Shown piece after piece: positions 11,590 to 22,545 of a DNA stretch of 64,000 nucleotides (positions are counted from its first letter, which is position 1; the number at the start of each line of letters is the position of its first letter). The notes under the pieces are model-generated. The model made no database searches. It saw only the letters and a program-made list of their open reading frames with translations, and was not told the DNA's origin. Both the position numbers and the translations under genes were made by a program. The DNA is from Phocoena phocoena (Eukaryota > Chordata > Mammalia > Artiodactyla > Phocoenidae). Location of the stretch: positions 42,550,879-42,614,878 of the forward strand of contig NC_089238.1 of assembly GCF_963924675.1 (NCBI RefSeq), written 5' to 3'.

Positions 11590-12600
11590 AAGAAAAGCTA
11601 TTATGGAAAATGTCAAAATACACAAAAGTAGAAAGAATAGTCCATGAACCCCTATGTGCCCATCACTCAGATCCACAGCGGGCTACAGGTGGCCATTCCC
11701 ACCCCACCTTCCACGGGGTTATTTTCACATAAATCTCAGACATGTTTCATTTACAAATATTTCAGTATGGATCTCTTAAAGATAAGGGCTCTTAAAAGCC
11801 ATAACCATGATACCAGCTTCATACCTGAGAAGCTTAATGGTAATTATTTAATCTCATCAAATATTCAGAGAGTTTTTAACGTTTCCCCAGCTGTCTTCAA
11901 CATTATTTTCCCCCCACCATTGGTTTGTTTGAATCAGGATCCAAACAGGATTGACTTAAGTCTCTTAAGTCCCTCTCCCTCGCCCCGCAACCAGGGATGG
12001 AACCCGGGCCCTTGGCAGTGAAAGCTCGGAGTCCTAACCAGTGGACTGCCAGGGAATTTCTTCTTTCTCTTTTAACCAATATGTTCTCCTTCTTCTTTTT
12101 ATCCCTTACAGCTCATTGTTGAAGAAACTGGACAGTTTGTCCTGTAGCTTCCCACATATTGGGTTTTGCTGTTTGTGTCCCTGAAATGTGTTTTAACATG
12201 TTCCTCTGTCCCTCTGTGTTTCTTGTAATCTCATACCTGTTGAGATCTAGATCTAGAGACTTGATCTGATCCAGGTTCTTATTTTTTTCTTTTTAATGAG
12301 GTAGTGTGTGTTTCCACCAGGAAGCACGCTATGTCTTCTTGTCTCTTCTGGTGTGCCGGCTTTTAAAGGGATCTCCTGGCACAGTCCTTGAGGATTTTCC
12401 TAATTCTTTCCCCTAGCTTCTAATCTCCAGCCCTACCGCTGTATGTTGACCTCCATAAAGTAGCTTTACAAGGTATTGGTAACCAGTGGGTACTTAGAAG
12501 AGAAGAAGGACATTTGCTGAAGTTAGCATGAGCTCATGACTTTGGCTTTTTCGGAGGAACTAAAGTCTCTTGCCGTCGGAATATTTTCATTGTATATGTT
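11590..12600 (-). mobile_element. Ancient L1 3' UTR, antisense, with nested SINE
   Basis: Contains cacaaaagtagaaagaatag, gtgcccatcactcagatcca, tttcagtatggatctcttaa and agataagggctc, then after the SINE cagctcattgttgaagaaac and gaggtagtgtgtgtttcca. Similar to the block at 14000. Confidence 0.6.
11968..12058 (-). mobile_element. CHR-type SINE, older, partial
   Basis: Antisense head with cagtgaaagctcggagtcc and ccagtggactgccagggaatttc. Inserted into an ancient antisense L1 3' UTR that continues on both sides. Confidence 0.8.
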
Positions 12601-12789
12601 CCACTTGGTCGTAATTGAATCTGACTTCCCCCAGCCATGCTCTACGTTTGTGCTTTTTGCAGCCCCTGCCTATGATTTGCCCAAAGCTTTGATTCCAAGG
12701 GCCTGATGGGCCTGTGGGGACCGACTAGTGTGCTCGGTGGGGAGCCATGGGGCTTTCCTAACACGTGCTGGAAAGGGGGAAAAGGGCGA

Positions 12790-13475
12790 GTCTCCCTTCT
12801 GCTACCCTGCTCCCAAAAGACACTGCCATCGCCTGGCCCAAGCTACCAGCTACTCCCGCCTGGAGTATTGCAGTGACTTCCTCCCCGGTCTTGTCTGCTT
12901 CATCTCTTGCTCCTCCTGCAGCTGGAGTGATTGCGCTGCAACAGAAGTCACGTCCCTTCCTTGCTCATGAGCCTCCAGTGGCTCCCAATCTCCCGCCGAG
13001 TAAACGCCAGCGACCATGCCAGCACTCCAAGGCCCTCCTTGTGAGCTTCCAGTTCCCTACCACCCTCATCTCCTGCTCCTCTCTTTCCCCATCCACTCCA
13101 GCCACACTGACCTCCACGCCATTCCTCAGATCTGCCAGGCGTGCCCCCATCTGGGGCCTCTGTGTCTTATTCTCTCTCTGCCTAGAATATCCTTCCTCCA
13201 GATACTTACGTGGCTCCCCTGCCTCATCCTTCTTGAAGTCTTTGCTCCATTGTCACTTTCCTGGCGAGACTTTCTCGCCACCCCAGACCCTCCTCCCACC
13301 TCTAGCACTCTTCATCCCTTCCCCTCCTTTCATTTTTTTTTCTACTGCATTTGCCACTAACAGATTGTGCAATTTACTTTAAAAACAAAAAACATTGCCT
13401 AGTGTCTGTTTGCCCCAACTAGAATATAAACCCCCTGGGGCACAGCTTTTTGTCTGTTCTGTGCCTGTTGAATCT
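12790..13475 (+). mobile_element. L2 LINE 3' region, sense
   Basis: cgcctggagtattgcagtga, gagcctccagtggctcccaa, cactccagccacactgacct and aactagaatataaaccccct are L2 landmarks in order. A 205-residue open frame runs through it (12765-13382) but reads in non-coding L2 sequence, with low-complexity Ser/Pro/Leu and no domain. Confidence 0.78.
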
Positions 13476-13999
13476 CACCGACCAGAAGAGTCTGTGCTCG
13501 CTGCACACGTGTGGACTGCATGATTACAGATGGAGCAGGGCCGGATGAGGTGGACGGTGGCTGGTGAGCCTCCTACGCTCAATCTGGTTCTAGTTCTGGA
13601 ACTTGACTTACTACACCCATGTTTTCATCACTTTCTTGATTTTTGAGCAGTGCCTGAAAAGGTGGGGGAAGACCTGGTGCAAGAGAAAGGCCCTTTGTAG
13701 AGTTGATGGCGTTGCTGCAGTGAAACCCGAGGGCCCCAGAGGAGAGGTGGCTAATGCTGCTATTTATAGCTCAGATTCCAGTGTATGTTTTCCAGCCACA
13801 CTTACTCCTTTCAGCCTCCCCTGTATGCTCAAGTCTGTCACTCAATTAGCTAATGGTTTCTTTAGTCCCATTATGCATTGTAGTGCTCCTCTGGCTCAGG
13901 TGTGTTCTTTTTGTTTTTTAAGAGAATAACAATGTTCTATTGTCAGAGGTTTAATTCTTTAATAGCTGTGCCAATTAAAAAAAAAACACAACCCTTTCC

Positions 14000-14690
14000 C
14001 AATGTTTTATCGTGGAATTTTCCAACATACAAAAGAGTTGAAAGAATAACACAATGAATGCCCAAATGCCCTTCACCGGGAACCAACACTTCTTAAGATT
14101 TTGCTGCATTTGTTTTACCTGTATGTGTGAGCCTGTGGGTGTGTGTGTGTTTTTTTCCCTGAACCATTTGAAGGTAAACTGCAGACATCGTGACACGTCA
14201 CTCCTGAAAACTTCAGCCTATTTTCCTACAAAACAGTTTGAGAATAAGTGCAGACATCATCATAATATACTCTTGGATCTCCCGAGAATGAGACCATTCC
14301 TAAATACAACCACAGTACCATTAGTGAACCTAAGAAAATCAACAGTAATTTCAGACATCATTCAATATCCAGTCTGGATGCAAATTTCTCCAATCGTCCC
14401 AAGAATGTATTTTTCAAACCAAGGTTTTGTCAAAATTTATGCAAGGCATTTGGTACTTATGTTCCTTTAAATCTAAAAGAGTCTTCTTCCTGCCTGCCCC
14501 CGCTCCCCTTTTAAATTTATTTAATGACATTGACTTTTTGAGGAGTCTGGGATGGTTACAGTATGGATGTCCCTTATTCTGGGCTGGTCTGATTGCTTCC
14601 TCGTGGTATCACTGAATTTATTCCTCTATCCCCTTATTTCATGTAAGCTGGGAAAGAGGTTTCGAGGCTTGATTGGATTCAGGTTAAATG
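14000..14690 (-). mobile_element. Ancient L1 3' UTR, antisense
   Basis: ttttatcgtggaattttcca, aatgcccaaatgcccttcac, gggatggttacagtatggat and gcttcctcgtggtatcactg resemble the block at 11590, so both derive from the same ancient family. Confidence 0.55.
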
Positions 14691-14723
14691 CTTTTGAAAG
14701 AAGACTTTAAAAGTGATGTTGTG

Positions 14724-14921
14724 GGTTTCCCTGGTGGCACAGTGGTTGAGAGCCCGCCTGCCGATGCAGGGGACACGGGTTCGTGCCCCGGTCCAGGAGG
14801 ATCCCACATGCCGTGGAGCTGGGCCCGTAAGCCATGGCCGCTGAGCCTGCGCGTCCGGAGCCTGTGCTCCGCAACGGGAGAGGCCATAGCAGTGAGAGGC
14901 CCGCGTACTGCAAAAAAAAAA
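14724..14921 (+). mobile_element. CHR-type SINE, sense
   Basis: Sense copy: gtttccctggtggcacagtg (A box), ggttcgtgcc (B box), then tail after gcgtactgc. Perfect 15-bp duplication aaaagtgatgttgtg at 14709-14723 and 14922-14936. One of only six sense copies in the window. Confidence 0.96.
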
Positions 14922-15769
14922 AAAAGTGATGTTGTGTACTTCATCCTGTATCATGTCAGGAAACATGTGGGTGTTGAGTTGTCTTACTCTGAGTGATGCT
15001 CACTTCGATCACTTGGTTATGATTGAAGTGATGCTTAGAGGTCTCTCTGAACTGTTTCTCTTTTAAGTAAATAGAACAGTAGAGCATTTTGTTCTCAAAA
15101 GCTTAGTTTAAAGAAAAAAAAAAAAACCTCCCCTGTCACTGGTTCTTTTGAAGGTCAGATGTGTCTCTAAGATTTGCAAGGTAACTTCCAAGCCTATATG
15201 TATATAATGACTGCTGGACATGATGAGCAGGTAAACCAGACAGAAGAGCTGAGTTGGAGCTTTGAGTTGAGGCCGCGGAGAGGAAAATGTGGGCTCTGCC
15301 CCTGGCTTTGTCAGAGGACCGTGGCAGGGTGGCTGTTAGGAGGTTGAAATTAGCAGCGAGAGGCCTTGGGCTCTTCCAGCTTCCTGTTGAATATTAACAT
15401 TCTTCCAGAAAGGAGGGGAAAGGTACCCACACTCCATTTGTAAAGTGATGGCCTTTGAGATATCAAGGAGGGAATTAAGGAGCCCTTCTAGAATTCTCAT
15501 CCCGGCATGTTCCTAAGAGTGGTGTACCGGACATCTTTAGGAAGTGTCCTAGATACAAGATGAGAGGACCATACGTCCTTGTGATAGGTATGTGGGTGAT
15601 CTTGGAAGATTTTTGCTGACCTTGGAGTTTGTTGTCGAAAGCTGAAAAAGGCTTGGAAAGGTCAGGAGAAGAGCAGGTATACAATGAAAAAATTAGATTG
15701 AGAGAAATCAGGACTTTTCAGCCTAAAAACAGGAGAGTCAACAGGGAGACAATAAAAATGACAGTTTAT

Positions 15770-15965
15770 TGGGAACTTACCAGATGCTGTTTAATTCATT
15801 ACATGTGTTCCCTGAACAATGTGTTCTTACTGCTCCTGTTTTGCAAGGTAGAGAGACCAGAGCTCAAGTTAAGTAATTTGTGTAGTACCGCATAGTACTA
15901 GACAGAACTGAGATTTGAATGCAGTCTGTCTGACTGGTACCCGCCCTCGACCTCTGCGCTTTGCT
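15770..15965 (-). mobile_element. MIR SINE, antisense
   Basis: aacttaccagatgctgttta, gtagagagaccagagctcaa, gtaatttgtgtagtaccgca and gagatttgaatgcagtctgt follow the antisense MIR order. Confidence 0.75.
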
Positions 15966-15969
15966 GCCT

Positions 15970-17690
15970 GCTAGGGACTTATACCCTGGATCTCAGTATG
16001 ATAGAGTAGGGAGGTGCTCCTTGACTTTAGAGAAATAAATAAATAAACATTTATTACCTCGTAGTTTCGGTGAGTCAGGTTTTGGGAGCAGCTTAGCTGG
16101 GCAGTCTGGCCTGGGATCTTCCACAAGGTTGCACTCGATACATTGGCTGGGCCGCAGTCATCTGAGAGCTAGACCAGGGCTGGAGGATCCATCTCCAAGG
16201 TGGCTCATCTGCACGGCGGGCATGTGGTGCTGGTTGAAAGGCCTCAGTTCTTTCCCTCTCTTGGACCTTTGAAGGAGCTAGTTTTCAGGTTGCAAGTGTT
16301 CTTTTATAGAAATATTTGGAACTCACCAAGCCCCTTAGTAAAACTGACTGAAAACAGACTCAAAAGGATTTGGAGAGATCCATCACAGGGAAGAAAGGTT
16401 AAGGGGAGGGAGAGGTGCTTCAAGAGCTTGAAAACATGAGGGAAAACTGGTTTCTACCTTATTATAGTAGATCCTTGAATTGATCGAGACTGTTTTTTTT
16501 TTTTTTTTTTGCTAGGTTCTTAAAGGGCTGTGTCTGTTTCTTGGAGAGATGCAGGGTAGACTTTTTTGGTGAGGGGAGGTTGTCTCTAGGAAATGCTCAT
16601 GGAGGTAGTTATTTATACATACCCTGCCTTGTTCTAGAAAGCCAGCTTATAATAATACAGTAGCAACAAAGAGAGAAAATGAAGTGGCGGTTTGATGGAT
16701 ACTGTGGGTGGGGAAGGAGGTTGGAATATGTGGCACTTTCCTGGTCTGGCTTTGTAAGATGTGGGGTGGCGTGGAAGGGCTGCATACTCTTTGGAAATCC
16801 TCATAAACGCTGCTCTTTCTTGGTAATTATTGAACGGCTCTGAACTGGAGGCTCTGGGTCCTCAGCAGTAACTGGATGGAGGCCATTCGGTGCGGCCAGG
16901 CTTGGTGGGTGGGGTCAGGGGTGTGTGTGCAGCAGTTTCCAGCCTGCCTAGGGTTTGGTGCTTCTGCCTCGTGCCAGTTAGTTCTGTTTCTTGTTCGCCC
17001 ACAGGGCTGAATTTGCCTAGTGTTCCAGGGGCTGGGTGACTCTGAGCTGCCTTCTCACCTCACTGATGGAGCCAGGTGTTGACTAGTCTCTCCCTGTGGG
17101 ACTTACCCAGGACCGTGTAACGATGGGGCTGACTTGCTTGTACTGAACTTTTGTTGTTTTAAACTTTTTTCCGCCTTATTTCAAAGTGAAACATTTTCCG
17201 GATTGAAAATTAAAAAACACTTTTTAGCCCAAATAATAAGTCCCTGAAATCCTTTATCTAGAGATGACTCCTGATAACGTTTCTTTAGGGTCTCCTGACC
17301 TGTTTCGATACTTTTTGCCACCCCTCTTCCTATGGGTGGGGGGGATGCTATTTGTAACTGCTTTCTTCCTCTATATGCCGTCAGTATCTCTTACTCTTTT
17401 CTTACGGTCCTGCAGGTATAAGCAAACAAATAAATAAAGTAGAAATTACCTAGTGAACCTAACGATATAAAATGTTCAGAAAAAAATGAGCACAGCTTTC
17501 CCCACCAGCCTGATACCATGGTGACAGTTAGGCATATTCCTTCCCGTTCCTTTTTCTGTGCCACGAGACAAGTTTGAAGATGTAGAAAAAAGTTGCCAGG
17601 AAAGTCAGAGTCGGTTAAGTGGGAGTTTATAACTTACAGAATCTGAACTCAGTGTGCATTTGCTTTTGTCCATCCATGTTGCTTTTTGTG
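15970..17690. other. Intronic stretch before exon a, no recognised repeat
   Basis: Mostly unique-looking sequence with a (TAAA)n patch at 16035-16050, a T-run at 16492-16511 and an old AT-rich segment around 17140-17300 that may be L1-derived. The final ~60 bases form the branch point and pyrimidine tract of exon a. Confidence 0.5.
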
Positions 17691-17698
17691 TCCAACAG

Positions 17699-17836
17699 TG
17701 GAGAACACACAGCTGACCCTGAACCTGCAGACAGAGAACAAAGGCGGTGTTGTCTCGGGTGGTGAGCTGACAATTTTCCTGGACGGGCCGGCTGTTGATC
17801 TGGGAAGCGTGCCTAATGGCAGCGCCGTGACGGATG
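17699..17836 (+). CDS. WWP2: WWP2 internal coding exon a (end of C2 domain, start of linker)
   Basis: WWP2 is a HECT-type E3 ubiquitin ligase of the NEDD4 family: it takes ubiquitin from an E2 onto a catalytic cysteine and passes it to substrates bound by its WW domains. Reported substrates include PTEN, OCT4 and SMADs. This 138-bp exon reads ENTQLTLNLQTENKGG, then GGELTIFLDGP, then SVPNGSAVTDG, matching remembered human WWP2 from about residue 114 to 160. The GELTIFLDG segment should be the last beta strand of the C2 domain, which binds membrane phospholipid. The acceptor is pyrimidine-rich and ends tccaacag; the donor is gtgagt. The exon enters with the last two bases of a split ATG (phase 1) and leaves after one base of a Gly codon (phase 1), so skipping it would keep the frame. 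Exon edges were chosen from splice consensus, frame and homology. Family known; exact domain edges inferred. Confidence 0.96.
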
Positions 17837-17868
17837 GTGAGTGCCGCCCTGCTTCCCAGGGCTGTGCC

Positions 17869-17897
17869 GGGATGGGACAGGGCGGGGCAGGGCGGGG
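17869..17897 (+). promoter_or_regulatory. Predicted intronic G-quadruplex beside exon a donor
   Basis: Six runs of three or four G on the transcribed-identical strand, at 17869, 17874, 17880, 17884, 17890 and 17894, separated by loops of 1-3 nt (at, aca, c, ca, c). This satisfies the canonical four-tract quadruplex pattern with spare tracts. It lies 32 nt after the GT of exon a. G-triplet runs near donors are known intronic splicing enhancers; an effect here is inferred. Confidence 0.7.
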
Positions 17898-17984
17898 CAG
17901 AGGAGGTGCCCAGATCTTGGTTCTCTACCAGATACCTGGGTTTGGGTACTGCACAGCCAGCCCTGACTCTTCTTTTTTTTTTTT

Positions 17985-18035
17985 AACTGAGGCTTAGGGG
18001 TCCTGGGCAAGTCCCTTAACTGCTTTGAGCCTCAG
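17985..18035 (+). mobile_element. MIR SINE fragment, sense, cut by SINE
   Basis: cctgggcaagtcccttaact followed by gctttgagcctcagtttt is the MIR core. It stops at the CHR insertion. Confidence 0.7.
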
Positions 18036-18338
18036 TTTTTTGTTTTTTTTTTTTAATTTTGTTTATTTATTTATGGCTGTATTGGGTCTTTGTTTCTGTG
18101 CAAGGGCTTTCTCTAGTTGCGGCAAGTGGGGGCCACTCTTCATCGCGGTGCGCAGGCCTCTCACTATTGCAGCCTCTCTTGTTGCGGAGCACAGACTCCA
18201 GACGCGCAGGCTCAGTAGTTGTGGCTCACGGGCCTAGCCGCTCCACGGCATGTGGGATCCTCCCAGACCAGGGCTCGAACCCACGTCCCCTGCACTGGCA
18301 GGCAGACTCTCAACCACTGCGCCACCAGGGAAGCCCCC
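18036..18338 (-). mobile_element. CHR-type SINE, long form, just after exon a
   Basis: Antisense long-form copy beginning with a T-run and (TTTA)n, ending gaagcccc. It interrupts a MIR and lies about 200 bp after the exon a donor. No clear target duplication. Confidence 0.93.
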
Positions 18339-19024
18339 TGACACTTCTTAGCATCATGGATCACAATCAGGACATGATTTTTCAAGGACTGTTTTCTGTT
18401 AAAGGACCAAAATAAATACCAAGCCTTTGTAAGCGTGTTGTTGTTTTGGTTCTAGAGCAGAGAAAAACATGTTTTCAGCCCACATGGACTTTGTAAAATA
18501 AAACATCTTTATTAAATGTTACTTAGGCCCATTTTTCTTCTTCCCAATCCAGTTAAACTTCCTGGAGAGCTTGAGAGTGTCTTTTATGAGATGGTCTTGG
18601 TTGGAAAAGGGGAACTGTGTGTCTCAGAGATTCACACTAGCTGAATACAGGCAAGAAGCAGGGAAATTGGAGTGTCTCCTGCTCTGTCCTGAATGTTGGC
18701 GGTTTGTTTCTTTTCATCTAGTTTGAAATTAGTCACTTTTGGATCTAGCAGGAAATTACTTCATGAAGTCTGAGGTCCAAAACCGGTTGGCTTTCTCCAT
18801 AATTTTTCTTGTTAAGCGTGATGTAACTATGGCACCTTCCAGGCCCCAAGCAGGCTTTCTGTAGCTTCAAGGGGTGGGGTTTGAATTCTATCTGAAGGGC
18901 ATTTGACTGGAATCTCAGTGACTGGATGGGCCTTGACTTCTGAGAATCCTCCCTCAACTAACCTCCATGGTGCTTGGGGTACTTTTGGTACATCTAGAAA
19001 AACCTGCATCGTTCACTCATTGAG

Positions 19025-19660
19025 CACATACATCCACAGCTGAGCACCTGGTATGTACTAGCTCTTGGACCAGGTGCTAGCCAGACATCAGGGGCAAAAT
19101 TCACATAGTCTCTACTCCCTAGAGCTTGTGATCTACTTGGCAGGGGCAGGGGATGTTAGATATCAAATGAGTAAACACAGAAATAATTATATAACTGTAA
19201 CTGTGAACAAATCTATGAAGGAAGAGTACTGGGTGGTATGAGGTTCCTTTACTTGAGGGGGAATCTCATCTAAATTGGGGGGCCAGGGAAGGTTTCCCTG
19301 AGGAAACTGAGTCCTGCTGGAGTACAAGGAGTTTGGACAGGCCAAGGCGGGGGGTGTGGGGTGTAGGGGCAGCTGAGTAAGAGGTGGAGGGGTCTCACAT
19401 GCAGGGGCTCTGAGGTGGGAGCGAACGTGGCCTGCAGCGGGTACAGAGGCAGCCAGGGCAGCTGGATCGTGGGGAGCGAGAAGGAGGTGCTGGGAGGTGA
19501 GATCAGTCAGGTCACACAGCCTCGAAGACCTTGGTAAGGATTGTGAACCCCAACCTAAGAAGTAGAAAGCTGTTGAGGGGTTTTTAATCAGGAGAGTCTC
19601 ATGATTTGATTTAGATCGAATCTGATTTGGCTTTTTAAAAGCTCTCTGGTTGCTGCCATG
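19025..19660 (-). mobile_element. L2 LINE 3' region, antisense
   Basis: tgagcacctggtatgtacta, ccagggaaggtttccctgag, gcaggggctctgaggtggga and tggttgctgccatgtggaga follow the antisense L2 order. Confidence 0.75.
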
Positions 19661-20026
19661 TGGAGAGATGCCCCAATGCCTTGCCTCCACTTTGCATGGC
19701 CAGCATCTATCCTCTGTCTCACGGGGTGTGGTTCATTTAACGTATAAGGCAACACGCTTGTAAGTGCCTTAGACATTCTTGAAGGTCTTGGGAAGAGCTG
19801 TTTCCCAGGTTTGAGCCCCTCTGTTCTGCAGCCCTGATCAGACCTCACCCAGCCGCCCCTGTCCTTGTCATGCTGGAGGCTGCAGCTTGCTGGACCGTTG
19901 GTGTCCCCCTGGGGTGGGTAACTTTAAAACATGCACTTAGCGCTGTTCCTGTACCCACATCTCAAACAGAGGTGTGAGCTTCTCAACGTTTCTGCCTTTT
20001 TTTTTGGTGATTGTTCCCTTTTCCAG

Positions 20027-20123
20027 GTTCACAGCCGCCTTCGAGAGAATCCAGCGGGACGGCTGTCACTCCAGAGAACCGGCACCAGCCCCCCAGCACA
20101 AACTGCTTTGGTGGGAGATCCCG
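20027..20123 (+). CDS. WWP2: WWP2 internal coding exon b (C2-WW1 linker)
   Basis: This 97-bp exon continues the frame from exon a. It encodes the second and third bases of Gly, then SQPPSRESSGTAVTPENRHQ and PPSTNCFGGRS, and the first two bases of an Arg codon. This matches the remembered human WWP2 linker at about residues 160-192. The region is Ser/Pro-rich with no fold visible, as expected for the flexible stretch between C2 and the first WW domain, where substrate-binding modules are spaced from the membrane-binding module. The acceptor has a strong pyrimidine tract (ttcccttttccag); the donor is gtaaga. It enters in phase 1 and leaves in phase 2, so skipping it alone would shift the frame. 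Skipping it together with exon c (219 bp) would not. Confidence 0.96.
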
Positions 20124-20740
20124 GTAAGACACCTCCCTCCTTGTGAATGAGGAGGAGCCTGGAAGTTGCTTAGAGCTCTTGAAAACATGTTGGGAAGCGG
20201 CGAGGAACAATTTATGTTAGAAACTGTTGGAAATTTCCAGAGAGCTTATAACTGACTTATAAGTATGTTAAGACGGCCCAGAGAGGAATACACAACTCAG
20301 GATTCTCGGAAGGGTCAAGGGTGCCTTGACAAAGCTTGGGACTGACTCAGTTGGTTATTTGGCTGAGCGGAACTGTTGAACAGAGCTTGACTGCTTTTTA
20401 GGCATCAGGTACAGTAGCCACAGTTATCCTTCCAGGATGCACATAGGAACACTTAGAGCAGTGGTTCCTTGTATGTGAAATTTTCTGTCTGTACATTTCT
20501 ATTTGCAGGGGGTGATCCATGATTCCCTTTGGAGTGTTGGTTAAGACCTCCTGCACACAGAGTCTGACCTGTATTATACTTGTTATATACATCCCAAATG
20601 ACTTAATTTTATTTACCGACATTCCCATCTTATACCTGTGTTAATGATGCAAACTCCTCTCCACGGTCACCGAATTCCCAGGCAGAGGAATAGTTTTAAG
20701 TGTATTTGAGAGATGGGGAGGAGGTTGGGAACCTGCTTTT

Positions 20741-21100
20741 TTAAATAAATAAATAAATTATTTATTTATTTATTTTTGGCTGCGTTGGGTCTCCGTTGCT
20801 GTGTGCATGGGCTTTCACCAGTTGTGGCGAGCGGGGGCTACTCTTCGTTGAGGTGCGCAGGCTTCTCATTGCGGTGGCTTCTCTTGTTGCCGAGCATGGG
20901 CTCTAGTGCACGGGCTTCAGTAGTTGTGGCACACTGACTCAGTAGTTGTGGCTCGCAGGCTCTAGAGCGCAGGTTCAGTAGTTGTGGCATACGGGCTTAG
21001 TTGCTCCGCGGCACGTGGGATCTTCCCGGACCAGGGCTCGAACCCGTGTCCCCTGCATTGGCAGGCAGATTCTTAACCAATGCACCACCAGGGAAGTCCC
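20741..21100 (-). mobile_element. CHR-type SINE, long form
   Basis: Antisense. Its left end is a near-palindromic (AAAT)n/(ATTT)n patch at 20742-20776. Diverged target duplication ggRacctgYttt at about 20728 and 21102. It contains the same tagttgtggc repeats as the 9900 copy. Confidence 0.93.
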
Positions 21101-21114
21101 GGGGACCTGTTTTA

Positions 21115-22320
21115 TTGTTTATTACAATGTACAAAATCCCCAGACATTTTAAGGAAATTTTAAGGAAAAGAATCATATGGAATGTAGTTTGTATCTGCAG
21201 AGAGTAGGCGAATAACTGGTAAAAATCCTCCCAAACCAATCCCGGGCGGTGGGTAAATAATGCTTTAAAAACAAAGCATATTTTAGCCAATACCCACAAC
21301 ATCTGGAAAGATCCCTCTGAGGACAGCCTTCAGCCTCTCTGGATTTGGTTGTTTTGAGGGTTTGTGAGGTCTTGATGCTTGCCAGGTGTCAGGAACAAGA
21401 GAGGGTTGGATGTTTGGATCTTTTGTCTATAGCATCATTAGAAGCAGAGGTGCTATTTGCCTGTCATCTTTTCTCCAAGCCTCTGCAAAGGTCTTAATTA
21501 CCTCATACCATGAAGACTAGTCATCTAGCGAGTCACAGAGAAGAGTGATTTGAAGGTTGAGATAAGTAGTTGACTCTCACAGGGTAAGGACCAACGATAT
21601 AACTGGCAAATCTTATATCAACAAAGGCATGATTGGCGCCCAGAGCTAGAGAAAAGAAAATCTCTTCAATGGTGAGTAGCTGGTGGAGAGGAACAACTCA
21701 GACATTCACTCTGAGAATGATGCCTTCTTGGCTCTGGTGCTAGTAACTACCATCTTGGTCTTTTAGCTGACTTGGAAAATTGGTGTCAAACACAACTGAT
21801 GTCACTTAATTTGGGGCTGGAGGGCAGTGTTCAGCTCTTAACGTTTGGACTTAAGTTCTTGACCTATTTGTTGCTCTCTGAAGTTCTCTAGTTGATAGAC
21901 CTTGAAATTTACATGTCTGGATAGCCCTTCTTTGCTGATGTGTTGAGGATTCTTGAGTGTTACAGCAGCAGGCAGACTTCAACAGAAAATCGGACGCATT
22001 TTTGCCCATAACACATGGCGGACGTTCAATGCTAGTTGATTGTTAGTAGGCAAATTGCCTTCTAGGTAGCTGAAGCCGTGTGGGAGTCCTCTTCCGCCTG
22101 CCCAGCTACTGCAGCATTTTCCATGCATGGTCTCTGAATTTTCACAGGCCTCTTCCATCTACGTATTTATTGTGTGTTCGCATGGAACCTGCTGCCATTC
22201 AGCAGCAAACACTTTTGGATGTATGGCCCCAAGGCAGTCTCTTCTGCATCCTTAGGAGCCCCCTTTCCCCACTGCTGCCGCATTTACGAAGGTCACCGTG
22301 CACACAGAGTAGTCTGCTGG
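21115..22320. other. Intronic stretch, no recognised feature
   Basis: Unique-looking sequence between a SINE and a MIR. Short open frames occur but none has splice support or a recognisable domain. Confidence 0.5.
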
Positions 22321-22324
22321 ATGA

Positions 22325-22545
22325 GTGTGAGGCTCTGGAATCAGATGTAGATTGAATCCTGGCCTGTCATTTACTTGCTATACAATATTGGACAAGTCAC
22401 TGAAATGCTCAGCCTCTCAGTTTTTTCAGGCATGAAATGGGGACATCGCCTGCCTCACAGGGTCATTGTAGGGATTAACTGAGATGAGTTCTGTCAGCCT
22501 GAGGGCCTTGCACACTGGGAGCGCTCAGTGAAGGTGGCCAGGAAT
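22325..22545 (+). mobile_element. MIR SINE, sense, nearly full length
   Basis: gtgaggctctggaatcagat, gcctgtcatttacttgctat, ggacaagtcactgaaatgct, ctgcctcacagggtcattgt and cttgcacactgggagcgctc span almost the whole MIR. Confidence 0.88.

Larger units (their letters stand above)
1..17698 (+). other. WWP2: WWP2 intron upstream of exon a (3' part)
   Basis: Non-coding intron ending at the exon a acceptor. It holds CHR SINEs, old L1, L2 and MIR pieces and simple repeats, listed separately. In these stretches I recognise neither a gene nor a named repeat: 190-1140, 4560-5560, 6250-7190, 8390-8920, 9160-9390, 10285-11585, 13480-13990, 14940-15765 and 15970-17690. The last contains pyrimidine runs and a (TAAA)n patch near 17425-17440 but no convincing exon. 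Confidence 0.9.
17837..20026 (+). other. WWP2: WWP2 intron a-b (2.2 kb, complete)
   Basis: Runs from donor gtgagt to acceptor ttccag. It contains a G-rich motif close to the donor, a MIR fragment, one antisense CHR SINE about 200 bp after exon a, and an antisense L2 block. The stretch 18340-19020 has no feature I recognise. Confidence 0.94.

Noticed and set aside
12765..13382. 205-residue open frame on the + strand, the longest in the window
   Set aside because: It runs through sense L2 3' sequence, is low-complexity Ser/Pro/Leu, has no domain and no splice or promoter support.
14724..14921. tRNA gene candidate
   Set aside because: The A- and B-box sequences belong to the tRNA-derived head of a CHR SINE with a poly(A) tail and target duplication; there is no intact cloverleaf.
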